A stretch of DNA of 64,000 bases from Leptolyngbya sp. FACHB-321 (GTDB lineage: Bacteria > Cyanobacteriota > Cyanobacteriia > Leptolyngbyales > Leptolyngbyaceae): NCBI RefSeq assembly GCF_014695975.1, contig NZ_JACJPI010000074.1:62001-126000 (forward strand), read 5' to 3'. Shown here in pieces: positions 1-9,186 of this stretch (position 1 is its first letter; each line of letters begins with the position of its first letter). The position numbers and the translations under genes are program-made. Under the pieces are notes generated by a model. That model made no database searches. It saw only the letters and a list, made by a program, of their open reading frames with translations, and was not told where the DNA came from.

Positions 1-1
1 C

Positions 2-745
2 TATACGGGTACATTCGATATCATCCGTGATGTCTTTGCTGAGACGATCGAGGCAAAAGCCAGAGGTTATAAGCCGGGTCAGTTTTCCTTTAATGTCAAA
101 GGCGGACGCTGCGAAGCCTGTGGCGGTCAGGGTGTGAATGTCATCGAAATGAACTTCTTGCCTGACGTGTACGTGCAGTGTGAGGTGTGCAAAGGTGCCC
201 GCTACAACCGTGAGACGCTTCAGGTGAAGTTTAAAGGGAAGTCGATCGCTGATGTTCTGGGTATGACCGTCGATGAAGCGCTGGAGTTTTGCAAAAACAT
301 TCCTCAGGCAGCAGCACGGTTGCAAACCCTGGCAGATGTGGGTCTGGGTTACGTCCGGCTTGGACAAACTGCACCGACCCTTTCTGGTGGCGAAGCGCAG
401 CGGGTTAAACTAGCAACCGAACTATCGCGTCGTGCCACAGGCAAAACGCTGTATCTCATTGATGAGCCAACGACCGGACTGTCGTTTTACGATGTCCACA
501 AGTTGCTAGATGTGCTGCAACGACTGGTAGATAAAGGCAATACCGTCCTTGTTATCGAACACAATCTAGACGTAATCCGTTGCTCTGACTGGATTATTGA
601 CCTAGGACCCGAAGGCGGCGATCGGGGCGGCGAAATCATTGCTGTCGGCACTCCCGAAAACGTTGCCGAACACCCGCACTCCTATACAGGGCACTACCTG
701 AAGCAGGTGCTACAGCAATACCCCCCTGTACCTGTAATGGCTTAA
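2..745 (+). CDS. uvrA: UvrABC excinuclease subunit A, C-terminal part (5' end outside window)
   Basis: This is the damage-recognition ATPase of nucleotide excision repair. The frame is open from the first bases of the window, so the gene begins upstream. The visible part has the C-terminal zinc-finger cysteines (CEAC followed about 20 residues later by CEVC), the RYNRETL stretch, the ABC signature [15 protein letters not shown] and the Walker B segment [11 protein letters not shown]. It closes with the usual [11 protein letters not shown] and D-loop region and a short tail. An internal GTG at 134 is in frame but is not the start. About 248 codons are present, roughly the last quarter of a protein of about 950 residues. 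Identification is secure. Confidence 0.97.
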   Translation, partial: YTGTFDIIRDVFAETIEAKARGYKPGQFSFNVKGGRCEACGGQGVNVIEMNFLPDVYVQCEVCKGARYNRETLQVKFKGKSIADVLGMTVDEALEFCKNIPQAAARLQTLADVGLGYVRLGQTAPTLSGGEAQRVKLATELSRRATGKTLYLIDEPTTGLSFYDVHKLLDVLQRLVDKGNTVLVIEHNLDVIRCSDWIIDLGPEGGDRGGEIIAVGTPENVAEHPHSYTGHYLKQVLQQYPPVPVMA

Positions 746-766
746 AGCCGTTTGCCAAGACCGACA

Positions 767-1027
767 TCAGGCATGACGATTCGCTTCTTCCTGGAGCCAA
801 GTGTCAACTGGCTGTCCATCCTTGCGGCGGAGTTCAATTTCGACAACCGTGACCTGTCCTGATCCCGGTGGAGCAGGTTTTTGGTGAAACAAAATGTCGT
901 AAGCGGTAGGGTCTTCGTTACGCTCCTTCAGCCAGTCCTGCACTTTGAGAGTGGCAAAAAACGCTTGCCCCTGCTCAAACATTCGAGTAACCTCCATCTG
1001 GAGCGTAAACGGATTAATCCGGGGCAT
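767..1027 (-). CDS. Conserved hypothetical protein, 86 aa
   Basis: A small soluble protein that I cannot assign to a named family. It has a charged amphipathic N-terminal half (MEVTRMFEQGQAFF) and a beta-rich second half with a VTVVEIELRR strand. No signal peptide, membrane segment or metal motif is visible. It lies 21 bp after the convergent uvrA stop and about 55 bp downstream of the rhomboid gene on the same strand, so it may be cotranscribed with that gene. The composition and start context look like a real gene. Function is unknown. Confidence 0.6.
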   Translation of the reverse strand: MPRINPFTLQMEVTRMFEQGQAFFATLKVQDWLKERNEDPTAYDILFHQKPAPPGSGQVTVVEIELRRKDGQPVDTWLQEEANRHA

Positions 1028-1082
1028 TGTCCATCCTCATTATGTGGCGCGCTTATTGTAACTCACAGACCACAGACGCATC

Positions 1083-1853
1083 TTAGGAGCTGTATGAGTT
1101 GGCTGGTTTAGAGAGTAAGCCTAACAACGGACCGAGAATGGCACCAAAGACAAAGCCTCCTGCGTGCGCCCAGTAAGCCACACCGCCGCTCTCCATGCCG
1201 ATGTTCATCGGCGCTTCCAAGCTAGCCAAGCCATAGAGAGCTTGCTGTAGAAACCAGAAGCCTAGAAACGCAAAAGCTGGGACACGAAACGTCCAGAAGA
1301 AGAAGCCAAGGGGAATCAGGGTTAAAACTTCTGCTTTGGGAAAGCGCAGAATGTAGGCTCCCATGACACCCGCGATCGCGCCACTAGCACCTAGCGATGG
1401 TACAGATGAGCCAGACGAGACAAACCACTGAGTCAGTGCTGCGAGTGCCCCACACGCTAAATAAAAGATTAAATACTTGACGTGCCCCAACCGATCTTCA
1501 ACATTATTGCCAAAAATCCAGAGAAACAACATATTGCCAGCAACGTGCAAAAAGCCGCCATGCAGAAATTGGGATGTAAATAAGGTGAGCCACTCTGGGA
1601 ACGGTTGGGCTGACAGTTGACCTGAAAAACTGGCGGTTAGCTCTCTAGGAACCACTGCCCACACACGAAAAAACTGCTCAAGCTGTGGGGGTGACAGACT
1701 GAGTTCGTACAAAAACACCAAAATGTTGGCGGCAATTAACGTATAGGTTACAAACGGAGTAATACTCGTTGGATTATTGTCACGCAGAGGAACCACTGAT
1801 TTTTCCTTGTAATGAGGTAGGACAGGAGATTGCGTACTTCGGTCAATGATCAA
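1083..1853 (-). CDS. Rhomboid family intramembrane serine protease
   Basis: A membrane serine protease of the rhomboid family that cleaves transmembrane segments of substrate proteins. The 256-residue protein has about six hydrophobic segments. The catalytic serine is in GASGAIAG (S158) and the catalytic histidine in YWAHAGG (H230). The HGGFLHVAGNM segment supplies the conserved oxyanion-region H103 and N107. Many relatives begin near the VVPLRDNNP sequence found here at residues 20-28, so the true start could be the GTG at about 1796 rather than the ATG at 1853. Substrate is unknown. The catalytic Ser-His dyad is intact, so this is probably an active protease. Confidence 0.92.
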   Translation of the reverse strand: MIIDRSTQSPVLPHYKEKSVVPLRDNNPTSITPFVTYTLIAANILVFLYELSLSPPQLEQFFRVWAVVPRELTASFSGQLSAQPFPEWLTLFTSQFLHGGFLHVAGNMLFLWIFGNNVEDRLGHVKYLIFYLACGALAALTQWFVSSGSSVPSLGASGAIAGVMGAYILRFPKAEVLTLIPLGFFFWTFRVPAFAFLGFWFLQQALYGLASLEAPMNIGMESGGVAYWAHAGGFVFGAILGPLLGLLSKPANSYSS

Positions 1854-2359
1854 GCGCTTTAAGAGCTGGTCTTAAAAGTGTTTTTGATCGGTCTGAATAA
1901 AGTAAAGTAAAACAACATAGCTATCGTTCCAGCGCTCAATGAAGCGTTTGGTAGCATTTTGCAACTCTATTAAACGTGCACTACATCAATACGTTGTAAA
2001 AAATACGTTTGTGAAAATGCTTCAGTGAACAGCATGACATTTTAGAGCTTCTCAAACATCCTCTCAGGATAGATTGCTAAGTTATAAAACATTGACTGCC
2101 TTACCAAAACACAGCGCCTTTACCATCGCCTACAGAAGCGGAAAGAAGCTTAGTTACTACCCTTTTCTAGTGAGAGAGACTTAGAACTGAAGCAGTCGTG
2201 TCAGTACGAAGGATATGTAAGTACAAAAAAGCTCCCTTGATAATTTCAAGAGAGCTTAAAGCCTATGTAGCATTCGTTGATCGAACAATTTTGCTGCTTT
2301 AACAGAGCACAAGTTCGATCATTGCCCAGTGATAATACATAACGCGCATTAGTAGATGC
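1854..2359. other. 506-bp stretch without a gene
   Basis: It lies between the rhomboid gene start and the petJ stop, both on the minus strand. The only clear element is the petJ terminator at 2225-2257. The remainder presumably holds the rhomboid promoter, but no convincing -35/-10 pair, repeat or RNA gene was found. Confidence 0.6.
2225..2257 (-). terminator. Intrinsic terminator of petJ
   Basis: On the minus strand AAGCTCTCTTGA pairs with TCAAGGGAGCTT (12 bp, one G-T wobble) around a 5-nt loop, followed by a run of T. It lies about 100 bp beyond the petJ stop and ends petJ transcription before the rhomboid gene. Confidence 0.8.
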
Positions 2360-2695
2360 CTACCATCCCTGTTGCGATTGCTCCAAGACATAGGTAGCTA
2401 CATCTTCAATCTGCTCTGCGCTTAAACGTCCACCAAAGGCAGGCATAGCATTTTTGCCTTTTGCAACCTGATGCTTAATTGCGTCTAGAGATGCCATCTC
2501 GTACTTCTCCAGAGCCTCTTTTTTTAAAGTCTTGTTAGCAAGAATGACATTATTACCGCCCATGTGGCAGGCAGCGCAATTAGCGTTAAAAAGTTTTTCA
2601 CCGTTCACAAGGTTTGCTGCCTGTGCCGGAGAGCCTGCCATGCTAAAGATAAAAACGATCGTCGCCAGTAGCGCGATCATCGACAGTCTCTTCAA
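2360..2695 (-). CDS. petJ: Cytochrome c6
   Basis: A soluble lumenal c-type cytochrome that carries electrons from cytochrome b6f to photosystem I, an alternative to plastocyanin. The 111-residue precursor has an N-terminal signal peptide ending near AQA (residue 26). The haem-binding motif is CAACH (C40, C43, H44) and the methionine ligand is M84 in NAMPAFGG. Length and motif order match the family. The gene sits downstream of petE on the same strand with a terminator between them, so it should have its own promoter in 2696-2812. In characterised cyanobacteria copper represses petJ and activates petE through a BlaI-type regulator. No such regulator gene is in this window. Confidence 0.96.
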   Translation of the reverse strand: MKRLSMIALLATIVFIFSMAGSPAQAANLVNGEKLFNANCAACHMGGNNVILANKTLKKEALEKYEMASLDAIKHQVAKGKNAMPAFGGRLSAEQIEDVATYVLEQSQQGW

Positions 2696-2812
2696 GCCGT
2701 TTCTCCTCTATCTGGATTTTAATATCCCACTCGTTTAGCTGGGCATTGAGTAACGGGTTCACGTAGACAAGGCGGCTTTAGGCGTCATCTTGCTTGCTGT
2801 GCGATCGCACGA

Positions 2813-2856
2813 CAAAAAAGCTGGAACTACCTACCGCGTTCTGGGTAGATAGTTCC
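2813..2856 (-). terminator. Intrinsic terminator of petE
   Basis: On the minus strand GGAACTATCTACC pairs with GGTAGGTAGTTCC (13 bp, one wobble), followed by AGCTTTTTTG. It directly follows the petE stop and separates petE from petJ transcription. Confidence 0.82.
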
Positions 2857-2871
2857 CGTTGCTTCGCGAAA

Positions 2872-3291
2872 TTAGCCTTCAACCGTTAGTTTGCCAATCA
2901 TGCCAGCACCTCGGTGAGGAGCGCAGAAGTAAGAGTATTCACCAGCCGCAAGATCTTTAGGGATGGTCAACTCATAACCTTTGCCAGGAGCCATTTCAAG
3001 CTGAGGATGGGAAAGAGATTTTGCCAAATCCTTGTCTTTGCCAGGAATTGCTTTGTCGTCGAAGATGACGTTGTGGGGAGGCACTTTGTTAACAACCCAG
3101 TTCACAGTATCACCAGGTTTGACGGTTAGGTTAGCGGGTTGGAAGACTAGCAGACCGTTATCAGCGCCCATTTTAACTGTATAAGTCTCAGCTGCTGCGG
3201 GAGCCACTGACGTAAAAAAGCTACCAACAACAAGCAGGGCAGCCAGCACGGTGAGGCAGAGGCTTTTCGTAACAAAACGGATTGATTTCAT
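2872..3291 (-). CDS. petE: Plastocyanin
   Basis: The blue copper protein that shuttles electrons from cytochrome b6f to photosystem I in the thylakoid lumen. The 139-residue precursor has a signal peptide ending at APAAA (about residue 34). The copper ligands are all present: H73 in PPHNVIF, then C123, H126 and M131 in [11 protein letters not shown]. Length is normal. It lies between psbV2 and petJ and ends at a strong terminator, so it is probably a monocistronic unit. Expression is expected to depend on copper, by family knowledge rather than by a site I can see here. Confidence 0.97.
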   Translation of the reverse strand: MKSIRFVTKSLCLTVLAALLVVGSFFTSVAPAAAETYTVKMGADNGLLVFQPANLTVKPGDTVNWVVNKVPPHNVIFDDKAIPGKDKDLAKSLSHPQLEMAPGKGYELTIPKDLAAGEYSYFCAPHRGAGMIGKLTVEG

Positions 3292-3460
3292 AGCTCTCTT
3301 AGTGATTTAAGCGCACTTACATCTATGGATCTTAAACCATATCTACGACAGCGCGTCGAAGAATCTAAACAGTGATGGAGAGCAAGCGATGAGACTTTAT
3401 GCCTTTACAATCCTCTGAGTCATTGCACATCCTTAAACCAAGGACGTTAGAGGGTGTAGC

Positions 3461-3958
3461 TTACTCATCCTGGAAAATTGCGCCGCCCCATCCGGGTGCT
3501 GTTTGCGCTGCTCTCAGCACAAAACCTGCCAGGCTTTCTACCTGCGCTTGCGACAACCAGCTTTCAGGCACTTGGCGGCATAAAAATGTTTCTTCAGTGC
3601 CGTCGTAAGTCATTGGTTGTCGGAAGTAAGCAACCAGGCTGCTAACGTTATCGCGTCGTGGTGTTGCGCCCTGTAACGTTGCTAGCGCTAACGACACAGT
3701 GGGATCCGGTAAGGTTGCTCCACCCACATGACAGTTAAGACAATTGCGCTCAAAGAGTTGCTTGCCAGCTGACAGTTCTTCTGCCGCAAACAAGCGAGTG
3801 TTGCCTTGTTCATCCAGTGCCAGTGGGATAGGCTCGGTGACGCGCAGGTAGCGTGTTACATAGGCATCACCGGCAGCATAAGCGGGTAACACACGGGTGA
3901 AGAGTGAACCGATAGCGATAACCAGAACCAGTAGACGAACCCAAAGAGAGCGTTGCAT
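3461..3958 (-). CDS. psbV2: Cytochrome c550-like protein PsbV2
   Basis: A lumenal c-type cytochrome related to PsbV and characteristically encoded beside it. I take the start at 3958 (MQRSLWVRLL) because it gives a clean signal peptide ending at AYA. The frame could extend 18 codons further to 4012. The haem motif is CLNCH (C73, C76, H77 from this start). After the conserved TYDG the axial histidine of PsbV (EVHPS) is absent. A cysteine (C127, in FLCRQVP) lies at nearly the equivalent position, in agreement with the His/Cys haem ligation reported for PsbV2. Function in vivo is not settled. It follows psbV on the same strand. Confidence 0.88.
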   Translation of the reverse strand: MQRSLWVRLLVLVIAIGSLFTRVLPAYAAGDAYVTRYLRVTEPIPLALDEQGNTRLFAAEELSAGKQLFERNCLNCHVGGATLPDPTVSLALATLQGATPRRDNVSSLVAYFRQPMTYDGTEETFLCRQVPESWLSQAQVESLAGFVLRAAQTAPGWGGAIFQDE

Positions 3959-4098
3959 CTGTAAAATTCCGCTTGAATGAACTCTCGCTTGAACAAAAAA
4001 GACTTTAGACATTTAAACTCTAGACACTCGATCGGTCTATTAAGTCTGATGTCTAAAGTCTTACTGTAGAAGAATGTAAGGCAGTGATGCCTAATCGC

Positions 4099-4590
4099 TT
4101 AATAGTAAATCTTGCCGCCGCCCCACTTGTCGCCAACCACTTTAGGCTGAAGCAAAATGTGACCCGCGATCGCAACCAGGTCGTCTTCTGTCAGGTTACG
4201 CATTTCGGGGAAGTTGTCTTTACTCTTAAGGCTAGGATGCACTTCGGCGATCGACTGTGCACCGTCGTAGGTGGTGGGGTCTTTCATGTAATCCACCAAA
4301 GAAGCCACCGTGTTACGGGGTGGTGTTGCTAGTGCCAATGATTCTGGCTCAAGACCAACATTAGGATCTGTCTTGGTCACGCCACCGGCATGGCACTGGG
4401 CACAGGCATACTGAAACAGGCGCTTTCCTTCTTTCACCTGCTTGAGACTCAGCTCAAGCGTTCCACCTTTGTCATCAAGGGGAATTGTACGAATTGCTGC
4501 ATCCAGTTCAGCCGCCGAGACGTTGCCGACAAACATCTGAAAGGCGAAGAATACAGTGGCTACAACAAGCCAGATGTACCTTTTAAGCAT
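4099..4590 (-). CDS. psbV: Photosystem II cytochrome c550
   Basis: An extrinsic lumenal subunit that stabilises the oxygen-evolving complex of photosystem II. The 163-residue precursor has a signal peptide ending at VSA (residue 26). The mature start AELDAAIRTIPL is typical. The haem motif is CAQCH (C63, C66, H67) and the second axial ligand is H118 in AEVHPS. The C-terminus GGGKIYY is the conserved end. It is the first gene of the minus-strand block psbV, psbV2, petE, petJ, with about 140 bp to psbV2, and it may be cotranscribed with psbV2. Confidence 0.97.
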   Translation of the reverse strand: MLKRYIWLVVATVFFAFQMFVGNVSAAELDAAIRTIPLDDKGGTLELSLKQVKEGKRLFQYACAQCHAGGVTKTDPNVGLEPESLALATPPRNTVASLVDYMKDPTTYDGAQSIAEVHPSLKSKDNFPEMRNLTEDDLVAIAGHILLQPKVVGDKWGGGKIYY

Positions 4591-4947
4591 GGTTCTCCTT
4601 ACTGTGGCTCAGATATTGGGGTTATTAAGAGGATTACCAGACTCCATCAACTGCACCTGGATGCCTCAAAGCACACTCTTCAAAGCACACTTAGCAGCAG
4701 TAGCCCAGGTCATAATTTCAGCCGTACCAAAAGCACAAGCCTTAAAGAATGAGAATCATAGCCTTCACATTCACCAAAGCCAGACGGGTCTGGGGTCTAA
4801 AATGAATTCCTTTCTGATTGTACAGGCGAAGTGTACACGCTACAGAGCGGTCAAAGTTCTTCACACGTGCCGCTGTTACCTAGGGCCTGACAGTGATCGC
4901 CCATAGCCGCGATCGCTCCATAGAACAACTGTGACAACACAACGCTC
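4591..4947. other. 357-bp stretch upstream of psbV
   Basis: It must hold the accD 3' end and the psbV promoter region. I see no clear hairpin terminator, operator or RNA gene in it. Confidence 0.5.
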
Positions 4948-5877
4948 TTATGCCTCTGGTGCTGTGATACTAAACGGGCGTGCCTCTGGCAAATGGGTGG
5001 GTAAGTGCGTTGGCGAGGCGGAGGGCTGATGTAAGCGGATAAGTTGAGCCAGCGTTTTCTTGAGCTGAGTCCGAGGCACGATCGCGTCCACAAAGCCATG
5101 TTTCAGCAGATATTCTGCGGTTTGGAAATCATCGGGTAGCTTTTCGCGTAAGGTTTGTTCAACCACTCTGCGTCCGGCAAAGCCGATCGTTGCCTTTGGT
5201 TCTGCCAGAATAATGTCACCCAACATGGCAAAGCTAGCGGTAACGCCGCCTGTCGTAGGGTGTGTAAGGACGGGGAGGTAAAGCAAGCGAGCAGCACGAT
5301 GACGTTCTAAAGCGCCAGAGATTTTTGCCATTTGCATTAGGCTAAGCATCCCTTCCTGCATTCTGGCTCCGCCTGAGGCGCAAACAATAATGACTGCAAG
5401 CCGTTCCCGGGTGGCACGCTCGATCAAACGAGTCAATTTCTCACCGACTACAGAACCCATGCTGCCGCCCATAAAGCGAAAATCCATCACGCCTAGCGCA
5501 ACTGGCAATGTATCAAGCTGACCAACGCCAGTTTGAACAGCATCTAAAAGTTTGAGCTTATCCTGGGTTTCACGGAGCCGATCGCTGTAAGGCTTGCGAT
5601 CGCGAAACTTAAGGGGATCGGTGGCATACAGCCCTTCGTCAATGGCAATCCAGGTGTTGGGATCAATCAGTTGACGAATACGCTCGTCGCTGTAAACCCG
5701 AATGTGGTGATTACACTCTAAGCAAACCATTTGATTAGCACGTAGGTCTTTGGTGTAGGTCAGCACATCGCACGCCTCACACTTTGCCCAAAGCCCATCG
5801 GCAATCTCTCGTTCCTGACGATCTTTGCTGATAGGACCAGCTTTTTGCCGATTAGCGAACCAATCAAATAATGACAT
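4948..5877 (-). CDS. accD: Acetyl-CoA carboxylase carboxyltransferase subunit beta
   Basis: The beta subunit of carboxyltransferase, which transfers CO2 from carboxybiotin to acetyl-CoA in the first step of fatty acid synthesis. The N-terminal zinc ribbon is complete (C33, C36, C52, C55 in KCEACD and VCLECN). The crotonase-fold core is present with [33 protein letters not shown] and [11 protein letters not shown]. Length 309 is normal, with a variable Pro/Ser-rich tail. The partner accA is not in the window, as is usual in cyanobacteria. Confidence 0.97.
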   Translation of the reverse strand: MSLFDWFANRQKAGPISKDRQEREIADGLWAKCEACDVLTYTKDLRANQMVCLECNHHIRVYSDERIRQLIDPNTWIAIDEGLYATDPLKFRDRKPYSDRLRETQDKLKLLDAVQTGVGQLDTLPVALGVMDFRFMGGSMGSVVGEKLTRLIERATRERLAVIIVCASGGARMQEGMLSLMQMAKISGALERHRAARLLYLPVLTHPTTGGVTASFAMLGDIILAEPKATIGFAGRRVVEQTLREKLPDDFQTAEYLLKHGFVDAIVPRTQLKKTLAQLIRLHQPSASPTHLPTHLPEARPFSITAPEA

Positions 5878-6031
5878 AGGTGCGGTAGTTCCTTACTTTT
5901 TGACTACCTGTCCATACCTAAGTCAGCATTCTAAATCTGCGATCGGAACGCGAACAGATAGCCTGATTTTACAAAGCTTTTATTTTAAGACTTGACGGAG
6001 CAACCTTTAGTTGCCGATTGATCATAGCAGG

Positions 6032-6397
6032 TTACTCGCTTGTTTCTGTTTTCTCCTCAACGGGTCTCAGTAAGTTAAGTGCTGTTTGTTCGTCCTCTAT
6101 AAGCACTTGCAGAGCAGCCGGACTTCCCTGCCCCATATAAAGACCGAGACCGAGCGCTACAAGGCGGGTGGGAATGTCATGCGCCATCAGTACCTGCTGC
6201 ATTAGTTCCGCTTCCCAGCGCAGGTTTGTGGTGCTTACCGTCACCCATGTCTCGTTTGTATCAGCATCTTGTGAAGTTCTGGTAAGCGCTTCAAAGAAGC
6301 GGGTTACTTCGGTACGGAGTCTTTTTAATGTCTTCAATGACACAACGTTAATTCTACTGAAAGCTGGGAATGCTAAAAATGACACCAAGAGCGGCAC
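6032..6397 (-). CDS. DUF2007-type small protein
   Basis: The core WVTVSTTNLRWEAELMQQVL followed by HDIPTRLVALGLGLYMG and a hydrophobic strand (LQVLIEDEQTALNLL) resembles the DUF2007 fold, sometimes annotated as a putative signal-transducing protein. The N-terminal 40 residues are less typical. If the ATG at 6397 is used, the start codon lies only 6 bp from the divergent gene at 6404. Internal GTG codons near 6343-6346 are alternative starts that would leave room for promoters. Family assignment is moderately sure and function is unknown. Confidence 0.65.
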   Translation of the reverse strand: MPLLVSFLAFPAFSRINVVSLKTLKRLRTEVTRFFEALTRTSQDADTNETWVTVSTTNLRWEAELMQQVLMAHDIPTRLVALGLGLYMGQGSPAALQVLIEDEQTALNLLRPVEEKTETSE

Positions 6398-6403
6398 GGT
6401 GAT

Positions 6404-7459
6404 ATGGACGGCATCACAATTTCAGGATTGGTAGGTTCCTCTCAACATGACGCGATCGCCGATGATTCGCTAAAAGACGAAGACAATGCAGCGTGGGTAA
6501 TGGAGTTAGAGCCTTGCATCCGTGATGAGTGGATCGAGCGGATTAGCTGGATTCGGCTGATTGATCGACTGGCTGAAAATGAACTGGTAGATTCTGATAG
6601 TGCTGAATTTCGCAAATTTTACGCTGGTTGGAAATGGCTTTTACTTTGGGGGCAGGTTAAATCTGGATGTGCCTATACAGACGTATTGAACTGTATCTAT
6701 ACACGCTGGTTTGGCACTTCTAACCCGTTCGATCGCTTCTCGATTTGGTCATGGAACCGCTACCTAAAAGCGATCGAGCGCTACCACGGTCATAACCTCG
6801 TCATTGATACTCTTGATCAGTATGAGGTCATGCTCAAAGATTTAGGTGGAGCTTTTTTTCAAGTCCTCCCCTTTCTATCACAGAACTATTGGCAACCTGC
6901 CTGCTACTTCGGTGCCTTAGACCAGTTCTTTAACAACCTGCGCGATATGCAGGAGGATGCACAACGCGGCATTTGTTACATTCCCGAAGCCACGCTAGCC
7001 CAGTTTGGTGTCACACGAGAAGAGATCATCCAGCAGACTGCTTGCCAGAACCCAGGTTATGCAAAGATGATGCAGTTTTTGCTTGATCACTATCTCAAAA
7101 GGCTACAGCAGAAAGCGTATCCCCTCCTGATAGCAGAGGATTTGCACTCGTCATGGGCAATCTTGCGGGATTGGTCGGTGCATCGCTACCACCGGATTGA
7201 GCGCATTTTCCGCGACTGTAATTTTGACTACACTCAGTTTCCACAACGGTACTGGTCTGAGGTGCAGCAAGATTTGCCAGTGCTCATTGTTCAGCTTCGT
7301 CAGCAGCAACAGCAGTATGCTCATAGTCCAGTCAAGCGCTGTCCGCATCGAAGCGTCTTAACGGTGCTATCCTCACTAGAGACGATCGGTCGCAACGTGA
7401 TCAAAGTTGCAAGTATGGTACTAAGCCGTCCCGTCTTCTCAGGGCAGCAATCCAGCTAA
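6404..7459 (+). CDS. Divergent squalene/phytoene synthase family protein
   Basis: The family normally condenses two prenyl diphosphates head to head. The second aspartate-rich motif is recognisable at residues 178-194 (NNLRDMQEDAQRGICYIP), with R180, D181, E184, D185, R188 and Y192, followed by LAQFGVT. The first aspartate-rich motif is not intact. The nearest candidate is IDRLAENE (D54-x3-E58). The protein is soluble, 351 residues, with a basic C-terminal extension beyond about residue 300. Because the first metal-binding motif looks degenerate, activity as a prenyl synthase is uncertain. No carotenoid or hopanoid genes are adjacent. It is divergent from the DUF2007 gene. Confidence 0.7.
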   Translation: MDGITISGLVGSSQHDAIADDSLKDEDNAAWVMELEPCIRDEWIERISWIRLIDRLAENELVDSDSAEFRKFYAGWKWLLLWGQVKSGCAYTDVLNCIYTRWFGTSNPFDRFSIWSWNRYLKAIERYHGHNLVIDTLDQYEVMLKDLGGAFFQVLPFLSQNYWQPACYFGALDQFFNNLRDMQEDAQRGICYIPEATLAQFGVTREEIIQQTACQNPGYAKMMQFLLDHYLKRLQQKAYPLLIAEDLHSSWAILRDWSVHRYHRIERIFRDCNFDYTQFPQRYWSEVQQDLPVLIVQLRQQQQQYAHSPVKRCPHRSVLTVLSSLETIGRNVIKVASMVLSRPVFSGQQSS

Positions 7460-7506
7460 TTGCCTGTGCTAGCTACACTAAGGCAGCGCTCAAGGAATTA
7501 AAGGCT

Positions 7507-7953
7507 ATGGGTCTATCGTTAAATCAACTGCTAGGACGTGCAGTGGCGATCGCGGCAACCGCGCACCAAAACCAGTTGGACAAAGCGAACGCACCGTACA
7601 TTTTGCATCCACTGCGGCTATTGCTACGCGGACAAACGCCATTAGAGCAAATTGTAGCCGTGCTGCATGATGTGGTAGAAGATTCGGACTGGACGCTAGA
7701 ACAGCTTGCGGCTGAGGGCTTTCCGTCGGAGGCGATCGCTGCCTTGGACTGTCTCACACGGCGATCGGACGAAAGCTACGACGAATTTATCGATCGCGTG
7801 CTGACGAATCCCCTTGCTATGCGGGTCAAGCGCTACGACCTGGAAGACAATATGACGCTTACCCGTATGACGGTGCTGACTGCAAAAGATACGGAACGGT
7901 TGCAGCGGTATCACGCTGTCTATCAACGCCTGCTGCAAGCGCTAGAGACTTAA
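7507..7953 (+). CDS. HD-domain (p)ppGpp hydrolase-like protein
   Basis: A small, single-domain metal-dependent phosphohydrolase resembling the hydrolase half of RelA/SpoT. The HD signature is present: H20 in ATAHQNQ, YILHPLR, and VLHDVVEDSD carrying the HD pair. A later D/N pair is in YDLEDNMTLTRM. The protein is 148 residues, with no synthetase, TGS or ACT domain, so a small alarmone hydrolase or another nucleotide pyrophosphohydrolase are both possible. It lies 47 bp after the synthase-like gene on the same strand and may be cotranscribed. Substrate is inferred only from the family. Confidence 0.82.
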   Translation: MGLSLNQLLGRAVAIAATAHQNQLDKANAPYILHPLRLLLRGQTPLEQIVAVLHDVVEDSDWTLEQLAAEGFPSEAIAALDCLTRRSDESYDEFIDRVLTNPLAMRVKRYDLEDNMTLTRMTVLTAKDTERLQRYHAVYQRLLQALET

Positions 7954-8022
7954 TCGTTAAGAGACAATAGCGCCTTTCTTCTGCCTCCTACCTTCCGCCT
8001 CCTGCTTTCTAACTTCCACCTT

Positions 8023-9186
8023 CTAAAGCAAACCGATCGCGTGTAATGGACCACGACCCATAAAGATCTCTAGCAGCACGGCAAGAATACCCACCATGGC
8101 AAGGCGACCGTTCCAAACTTCTGCCGAAATGGTCATACCCCATTCCCAGCGCTCTGGCGGATACATCTTCACTTGCTTCTCTGGATGCATGACTTGAGCC
8201 AGCTTCAAATGTGGGGCGTTGAACGCTTCTATCACCAGATCTGCCAGGTCATTGATAAACCCAGGATGTGTATTGAGAGCAGGAACGCGATGGAAGTTTG
8301 CAATGCCTGCTTCTTCTGCCAGTTCCCGATACTCCATATCAATTTCTTGCAGCGTTTCAATATGTTCTGAAACGAAACTAATCGGCACAACTGCGAGATC
8401 TTTGACGCCTTGCTCGGCAAGTGCGGTCAGCGCATCATCGGTGTAAGGCTGAAGCCATTCCACAGGACCCACACGGCTTTGATACGCCAGCACATGGGGG
8501 TTGGGTCGGTTCAAGGTCTTCATAATGAGCGCAACGCACGCTTCGATTTCACGTTGATAAGGGTCGCCAGCTTCTTCGACGTAGCTAACAGGCACTCCAT
8601 GAGCGCTGAAGAAAACGTGAACTTTGTCGGGTTCAGGGAATTGATCTAACTCTTTGGCAATTAGGTCTGCCATTGCTTGAAGGTAACCGGGGCGATCGTA
8701 CCAGGAGGGAATCGCGGTGTAGTCGATTTGCGAGAGGCTGGGATCTTCATTCCAAATTTGCTCTAGCAACCGAAAGCTGGAGCCACTCGTACTAATGGAG
8801 AAATGAGGATAGAGCGGTAGAATCACCAGGCGATCAACCCCATCACGCTTAATACGGGCGATCGCTTCCTCAGTGTAAGGATGCCAATAGCGCATACCGA
8901 CATAGACATTGGCATCATGCCCCTTTTGCCGAAGCTGTATCTGGAGTGCTTCCGCTTGTTCATCTGTGATCCGTCGCAACGGTGAGCCGCCGCCAATTTG
9001 CTGATAGTTTTCCTGAGATTTTTTTGCCCGCGTTGTCGAAATTAACCAGGCAAGCGGACGTTGCAGCCAGGGAAACGGCAACCGAATGATCTCCGGATCG
9101 GAAAACAAGTTGAACAGAAAGGGACGGACATCTTCCAAGTGGTCTGGTCCGCCCAGGTTTAGCAGCAATACCCCAAATCGACCCAT
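8023..9186 (-). CDS. hemH: Ferrochelatase with C-terminal chlorophyll-binding-like domain
   Basis: Inserts Fe2+ into protoporphyrin IX to make haem. The catalytic domain (residues 1 to about 320) carries [11 protein letters not shown], the metal-binding [17 protein letters not shown] segment and [16 protein letters not shown]. The last 60 residues form the cyanobacterial/plastid extension. It is a linker followed by [11 protein letters not shown], the chlorophyll a/b-binding motif seen in Hli proteins, in a hydrophobic segment, which implies thylakoid association. In studied cyanobacteria this tail affects dimerisation and balances haem against chlorophyll synthesis. Total length of 387 is normal for this fused form. 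Confidence 0.97.
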   Translation of the reverse strand: MGRFGVLLLNLGGPDHLEDVRPFLFNLFSDPEIIRLPFPWLQRPLAWLISTTRAKKSQENYQQIGGGSPLRRITDEQAEALQIQLRQKGHDANVYVGMRYWHPYTEEAIARIKRDGVDRLVILPLYPHFSISTSGSSFRLLEQIWNEDPSLSQIDYTAIPSWYDRPGYLQAMADLIAKELDQFPEPDKVHVFFSAHGVPVSYVEEAGDPYQREIEACVALIMKTLNRPNPHVLAYQSRVGPVEWLQPYTDDALTALAEQGVKDLAVVPISFVSEHIETLQEIDMEYRELAEEAGIANFHRVPALNTHPGFINDLADLVIEAFNAPHLKLAQVMHPEKQVKMYPPERWEWGMTISAEVWNGRLAMVGILAVLLEIFMGRGPLHAIGLL

